Below the pieces are notes generated by a model that ran no database searches, was not told where the DNA came from, and worked only from the letters and a program-made list of their open reading frames with translations. A stretch of DNA of 7,100 nt from Deltaproteobacteria bacterium (GTDB lineage: Bacteria > Desulfobacterota > DSM-4660 > Desulfatiglandales > B25-G16). Positions 4,415-7,100 of this stretch are shown in pieces. Both the position numbers and the translations under genes were made by a program. Each line of letters starts with the position of its first letter. Position 1 is the first letter of the stretch. Where the stretch lies: the NCBI GenBank assembly GCA_019308645.1, contig JAFDHR010000215.1, forward strand, positions 1 to 7,100, written 5' to 3'.

Positions 4415-5986
4415 TTAAAATTTAAATCTGATGCCAAGCAATGTTTGCCTTCCCTTTCTAAATCTAAAAACATCAAAATCATCTTGTAGACACAAATAGA
4501 TATTACAACTACCTGCTTTGCCGGGAATTCTAACCCCTGCTTCAACTGCGTAACCAAACACAGAATCGCTTCCCTGTAAATAATGACCTGAGCAGTTTAT
4601 ATACGGGGCTACTCCTTGCTTATAGAAATCATAGCCTAACCTTCCATACAAATCACCCCAGTAATCAAAGTCTTGTGTTGATGGATAAACACCAATCTTC
4701 ACATCCCAATTCCAATGAGAAGTATTACTGTTTTTTAGTTCTAATCCGAGAAGATTATAATTTCTCACAACACCTTTATCCTCAAGACCATACAGACAGG
4801 AATATGAATGAAAAATCATTAAATCAAGATTATCTAACTCCATTTCCAGGCTAGGCCCTATCTTATAGATAACAACATGGGGATTGAGATCATGAGGAAG
4901 TGTAAGAATTCCTGCATAGGTATTTACACTAAGTGTTTTGTGCTGGTCTAATTTTAAAAGCTCTAAGTCAATAACAAGATCACTGCTATGCCCATAATCC
5001 TCATTATCAATAATATTAGCATAACCTCCGTTTATATGGAATTTAGGTGCCCATGAAACCTTTGCCTTCTCTGAATTTGAAAAAGTATTAAAGTTTTCTT
5101 GGCCTAAACCCATCTCTAAACACAGGCCAGCAAAAATGAAATCCTCTCCTTTGTCTAAACTATACCAATCATGAAAATGTTTATAGGAGACAAAAGGGAT
5201 TAAGTAAATATTTTCATTTAAGCGGATTCTGTCTCCTATCTCAAGACAAGGGTCTATGGTAATCCCTCTGTCATCACAGATTGAGTTAACGCTGACCTGG
5301 ATGTAAAAAACCTGATTACCTATTCTGAAAACATCATCCCTTATACCTAATTCAAACATCCATTTATATTCGTTTTCTTTCCTCATCCAGATTTTACTTA
5401 GAGAAGCTCTCCAGTTGATATTGTTTAACCGCTCTGAACCAGAATTAAATTTGACTCCATGATTTTTATGGCCAAGCATCATACCTGTTGTTTCATATCC
5501 AATTCCTAATTCATTCCAATGAATGTCGTTTCTTTTCTCTTTAGGTAATTTCCTGCTTGGGTTATGGCATGTATGATCCCAGAATAATTTGATCCCACCA
5601 TCAGCTATTTTATATCCAATTCCTAAATATTCCAACTCGTGATCGAGTTGGCTGGGTGAAGGATCAAGCATACTTTCTTCTCGAACACCAAATTGTAGAA
5701 ACCAGTCCCTTATTCTCAATGCATCAAACTGCAGTTTCCTTGTTATGATGGCAGTATAATCACCTCCGCTAACACCCGCGGCCTCAATTGCAGCACTAAG
5801 ATCTGCTAAAAATCTAACAGAATTATTCCTTTTGCTTTCATTTTGCCTGCTTTTATTAAATTTTAATGAAACCCCTGGCTTGTTTACTGATTCATATCTT
5901 GTATCTGGGTATGCGGGACTACAAAAACCAAGGGATAATGTAGCCAGACAAATGCTTGTTAATAATTCTTTTAAATATTTATTCAT
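4415..5986 (-). CDS. Outer-membrane beta-barrel protein with two similar halves
   Basis: The 523-residue protein has a signal peptide (K3/K6, hydrophobic 8-21, likely cleavage after A25 in SPAYP) and ends in phenylalanine (GIRFKF), the usual signature of a strand read by the BAM complex. The body is a series of short amphipathic strands and polar turns without internal membrane helices. It appears to be a tandem duplication. Half one (about 58-295) has FLADLSAAIEAAGVSGGDY, LGIGYKIADGGIKLFWDHTC, then NWRASLSKIW and FAGLCLEMG. Half two (about 314-523) has FHINGGYANIIDNEDY, IGPSLEMELDNLDLMIFHSYSC, then NWDVKIGVY and LLGIRFKF in the same order. I do not recognise a named family and give no substrate. 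No Shine-Dalgarno sequence precedes the ATG (the upstream text is TTATTACTTCTT). Intact length argues for a functional gene; hairpins flank it on both sides. Confidence 0.72.
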   Translation of the reverse strand: MNKYLKELLTSICLATLSLGFCSPAYPDTRYESVNKPGVSLKFNKSRQNESKRNNSVRFLADLSAAIEAAGVSGGDYTAIITRKLQFDALRIRDWFLQFGVREESMLDPSPSQLDHELEYLGIGYKIADGGIKLFWDHTCHNPSRKLPKEKRNDIHWNELGIGYETTGMMLGHKNHGVKFNSGSERLNNINWRASLSKIWMRKENEYKWMFELGIRDDVFRIGNQVFYIQVSVNSICDDRGITIDPCLEIGDRIRLNENIYLIPFVSYKHFHDWYSLDKGEDFIFAGLCLEMGLGQENFNTFSNSEKAKVSWAPKFHINGGYANIIDNEDYGHSSDLVIDLELLKLDQHKTLSVNTYAGILTLPHDLNPHVVIYKIGPSLEMELDNLDLMIFHSYSCLYGLEDKGVVRNYNLLGLELKNSNTSHWNWDVKIGVYPSTQDFDYWGDLYGRLGYDFYKQGVAPYINCSGHYLQGSDSVFGYAVEAGVRIPGKAGSCNIYLCLQDDFDVFRFRKGRQTLLGIRFKF

Positions 5987-6017
5987 AAGAAGTAATAAGA
6001 AATTTGATTTTTAAAGC

Positions 6018-6050
6018 CCCACCTCTCTTTATGAGAAATGGGGTCTTTTA
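6018..6050 (+). terminator. Hairpin with T-run upstream of the barrel gene
   Basis: CCCCA (6018-6022) pairs with TGGGG (6040-6044) and TCTC with GAGA around a TTTAT loop, with a 2-by-2 internal loop. TCTTTT follows on the plus strand, so it can end plus-strand transcripts. On the minus strand it would form in the leader of the barrel gene, about 30 bases before its start. CCCCACCTCT here is identical to 4383-4392. Confidence 0.45.
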
Positions 6051-6126
6051 CTGAGCCCATGGCACCCTTGATTGAGGACTATTTTAAGAAGAATGTATTT
6101 TTACATGGAGTGCAGGAAAGGAGGTT

Positions 6127-6249
6127 ATGAAAGTCAAGGAATATGCACCCAGATTGTCTTGCCACTGTAAGAAGGAGCCTAATTACGGACCTTTCGTCGG
6201 AAATTGGGATCAAGTCAAGTCTGCTCTTGACTCATATTCTGTATTCTGA
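6127..6249 (+). CDS. Possible 40-residue small protein with a CxC motif
   Basis: ATG at 6127 follows AAAGGAGGTT, a strong Shine-Dalgarno match with a rather short spacer. The frame encodes 40 residues: a basic N-terminus, LSCHCKKEPNYGPF (10-23) with two cysteines, and a C-terminal part NWDQVKSALDSYSVF. The C-terminal half overlaps text (GGATCAAG...CTTGACTC, about 6207-6232) that looks like a dispersed intergenic repeat, which lowers trust in the full frame. The last 18 bases overlap the end of the NYN remnant in antisense. No function can be proposed. Confidence 0.35.
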   Translation: MKVKEYAPRLSCHCKKEPNYGPFVGNWDQVKSALDSYSVF

Positions 6250-6573
6250 AAACACATGAACTTTTTTTCCCATTACTGCAAGTTTAGCTGTCCAGGAATG
6301 ATTCCAGAAAGAATTATCAGAATTGTCCGGTATACCTGTATACAAGCGAATCTGTGTGGGCTGCCATCCACTACCAGCACACACTTGGGTAACCAAGGAA
6401 ATAGGTTCATAGTTTGGATAGGTGTATCTAAAGGCCTCTTTTACCGAGTAAAAAAGGTTCTGACTATCTATAAAAGCTATTGTTCTTTTTATGGCAGGTT
6501 CAGCTGTCAAGATTGGGTACTCAACAAAAAATAACCCCGCTTGAGGCCTTTCGCCAAGTCGAACGGGGAGCAA
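6232..6573 (-). pseudogene. Truncated NYN-domain (LabA/DUF88-like) nuclease gene
   Basis: The region from KRTIAFIDSQNLFYSVKEAF (residues 29-48) through YPNYEPISLVTQVCA, TQIRLYTGIPDNSDNSFW and WTAKLAVMGKKVHVFS matches the N-terminal half of NYN-domain proteins, PIN-like metal-dependent RNases. D36 is the first acidic residue of the site (family text FIDGQNL; here SQNL). After HVFS the frame ends with EYRI-stop, so the second half with the remaining acidic residues is missing; relatives run to about 170-200 residues. The usual start of this family falls where the text reads ATA AAA AGA (residue I28); ATG to ATA would explain the lack of a good start. The frame can be opened only from TTG codons (6573, or residue L22), none with a ribosome binding site, and the first lies before a terminator hairpin. 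I read it as a dead gene. Confidence 0.68.
6525..6568 (-). terminator. Intrinsic terminator in front of the NYN remnant
   Basis: On the minus strand CCCCG pairs with CGGGG (6564-6568 with 6535-6539), enclosing CTTGGC/GCC-AAG and a GAAAG loop. TTATTTTTTG follows at once. Stem, GC content and T-run make this the best terminator in the window. It lies between a good promoter and the NYN reading frame, so transcription would mostly stop after about 60 bases. Confidence 0.65.
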
Positions 6574-6589
6574 AGTTAAGTGTTACACT

Positions 6590-6618
6590 AATATAGTTAA
6601 AAAATATCCTATAGTCAA
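6590..6618 (-). promoter_or_regulatory. Sigma70-type promoter ahead of the NYN remnant
   Basis: Minus-strand TTGACT (6613-6618) and TATATT (6590-6595) are separated by exactly 17 bases. The start of transcription would fall near 6583, just before a terminator hairpin. The promoter sits between the end of the IS91-type fragment and the NYN remnant. Confidence 0.6.
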
Positions 6619-6642
6619 GCACGTTTTTAAACAGAAAGGAAG

Positions 6643-6981
6643 AGCGAGGTTTTCCATGGCCTCTTCTTCGCCGGGTTGGATCCTGGGGCCACAAAAGGCG
6701 TTGAAACCGGAATGGCGCCAGGATATAAGCCCTTCGACTTAGCTCAGGGCGGTGAGCATGTCGAACCGCATGTTGACCAGATCTTCCATGATCTTGTCCT
6801 TTGAAAGAAGCATTTTAAAGACCTTGTGCCTGAAAATCTTTTCCAGGTGTCTCAGACCGAAAAACGGTGCTACGCGGAACATGCCTTCTCCATAAAAGCT
6901 GCCGTCTGAACACAGCGCATGGAGATGTGGATTGAATCCAAGAAAATTACGGAAGGTCTGTATGGCAATAACTGCCCCCCC
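6643..6981 (-). pseudogene. IS91-family (HUH, Y2) transposase fragment
   Basis: One frame runs from GGAVIAIQTFRNFLGF and NPHLHAL (the histidine-x-histidine HUH motif that binds the catalytic metal) through SDGSF, LEKIFRHKVFKMLLSKDK, EDLVNM, and then SWRHSGFNAFCGPRI and EEEAMENLA. These are hallmark phrases of IS91-like rolling-circle transposases, including their WRHSGF signature. Both ends are missing: upstream it begins abruptly at a run of eight G (6975-6982), and it stops before the region where the catalytic tyrosines would lie. Between EDLVNM and LISWRHSGF sits a 39-bp insertion that keeps the frame but brings a TAA (6739-6741). About 100 native residues remain of a protein of roughly 350-400. 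It cannot be active. Confidence 0.85.
6730..6768. mobile_element. 39-bp palindromic insertion inside the transposase fragment
   Basis: TTCGAC (6733-6738) pairs with GTCGAA (6760-6765) and GCTC (6742-6745) with GAGC (6754-6757). Removing exactly these 39 bases joins EDLVNM to LISWRHSGF, the expected uninterrupted text of IS91-type transposases, so the borders can be read to within a base or so. The sequence resembles the widespread REP-like repeat 'TTCGACaagCTCAGGGcgGTGAGC'. Confidence 0.72.
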
Positions 6982-6985
6982 CGCT

Positions 6986-7034
6986 AGGGCTGACTTTTAC
7001 CCATACGTAAGACCGTTGCTTATGGGCTAGCCCT
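6986..7034. repeat. Nested inverted repeat at the transposase edge
   Basis: AGGGCT (6986-6991) pairs with AGCCCT (7029-7034), and CCCATA (7000-7005) with TATGGG (7021-7026). GGGCTAGCCC (7024-7033) is itself a perfect palindrome. The structure abuts the broken start of the IS91 fragment and may be the element that cut it. Confidence 0.55.
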
Positions 7035-7100
7035 CGTGTTCTGTAATGATTTAGACATAGCAAATCCCATGGCGATATCTTGTAGGCGCTGAAGCCCCCG
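7020..7100 (-). pseudogene. Short frame entering from the right edge, possible gene remnant
   Basis: Reading leftward from the window edge, 26 codons stay open to a TAA (7020-7022): they include LQRLQDIAMGFAMSKSLQ. The phrase DIAMGFAMSKSL faintly resembles the N-terminal dimerisation helix of SAM-dependent O-methyltransferases ('..iA.GF..SkvL..A'), but the frame then runs into the palindrome and ends. Too short to identify. Confidence 0.2.

Noticed and set aside
5915..5986. Lipoprotein signal on the beta-barrel protein
   Set aside because: The cysteine at residue 22 is preceded by L-G-F, not the small residue a lipobox needs; the C-terminal phenylalanine and strand pattern favour a barrel.
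5832..6014. Plus-strand 60-codon frame
   Set aside because: Antisense to the signal-peptide region of the beta-barrel gene.
6256..6534. Plus-strand 92-codon frame
   Set aside because: Antisense to the NYN remnant, whose family motifs are clear on the minus strand.
6525..6583. Riboswitch in the promoter-terminator leader
   Set aside because: About 60 bases with one hairpin; none of the known aptamer signatures I compared from memory fits, so only a terminator is called.

Overview
The window reads as an accessory, partly decayed stretch of a bacterial chromosome. Clear ribosome binding sites, an overlapping antitoxin-toxin pair, a LolA-fold envelope protein and an outer-membrane beta-barrel protein point to a Gram-negative bacterium. 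The mix of dispersed palindromes (CCCGATAAATCGGG type, TTCGAC/GTCGAA type, a CATTTCGA...GAAATCTT hairpin, CTTTGGGT units) with small cysteine-rich and single-helix proteins resembles anaerobic Deltaproteobacteria-type genomes (Desulfobacterota or relatives). That placement is inference from pattern memory, not a database match.

Layout. 1-256 has no supported gene and ends in a hairpin behind a minus-strand LolA-like envelope protein (257-1003). 1004-1475 is non-coding: a 143-bp MITE-like foldback element lies between two inversely oriented copies of a short ACAAAG-type repeat, followed by a good sigma70-type promoter with an 11-bp inverted repeat over its -10 box. That promoter drives a small four-cysteine protein (1476-1673), whose tail runs antisense into a GNAT acetyltransferase remnant (1604-1903). 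1904-2886 is a repeat field with at least five CCCGAT/ATCGGG palindromes and a pair of about 34-bp inverted repeats 327 bp across. A small single-helix membrane protein follows (2887-3126).

3192-3590 is a broken MoaD/ThiS-type sulfur-carrier gene: a repeat block replaces its N-terminus, and one extra G appears to have erased the stop codon right after its Gly-Gly tail. Upstream of it on the same strand is an intact Phd/YefM-type antitoxin with a PIN/VapC-type toxin, overlapping by ATGA, with a perfect 12-bp palindrome in front. A 523-residue outer-membrane beta-barrel protein that looks internally duplicated fills 4415-5986 and is flanked by hairpins sharing CCCCACCTCT.

The last kilobase holds debris: a possible 40-residue ORF, a truncated NYN-domain gene whose usual start reads ATA and which sits behind a promoter plus intrinsic terminator, and an IS91-family (HUH, Y2) transposase fragment interrupted by a precise 39-bp palindromic insertion.

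The probably functional genes are the LolA-like protein, the four-Cys protein, the small membrane protein, the toxin-antitoxin pair and the beta-barrel protein. They do not form one pathway. I see no convincing new multi-gene system; the interest lies in small mobile palindromes landing in genes, the eroded MoaD tail, the promoter-terminator leader and the duplicated barrel.
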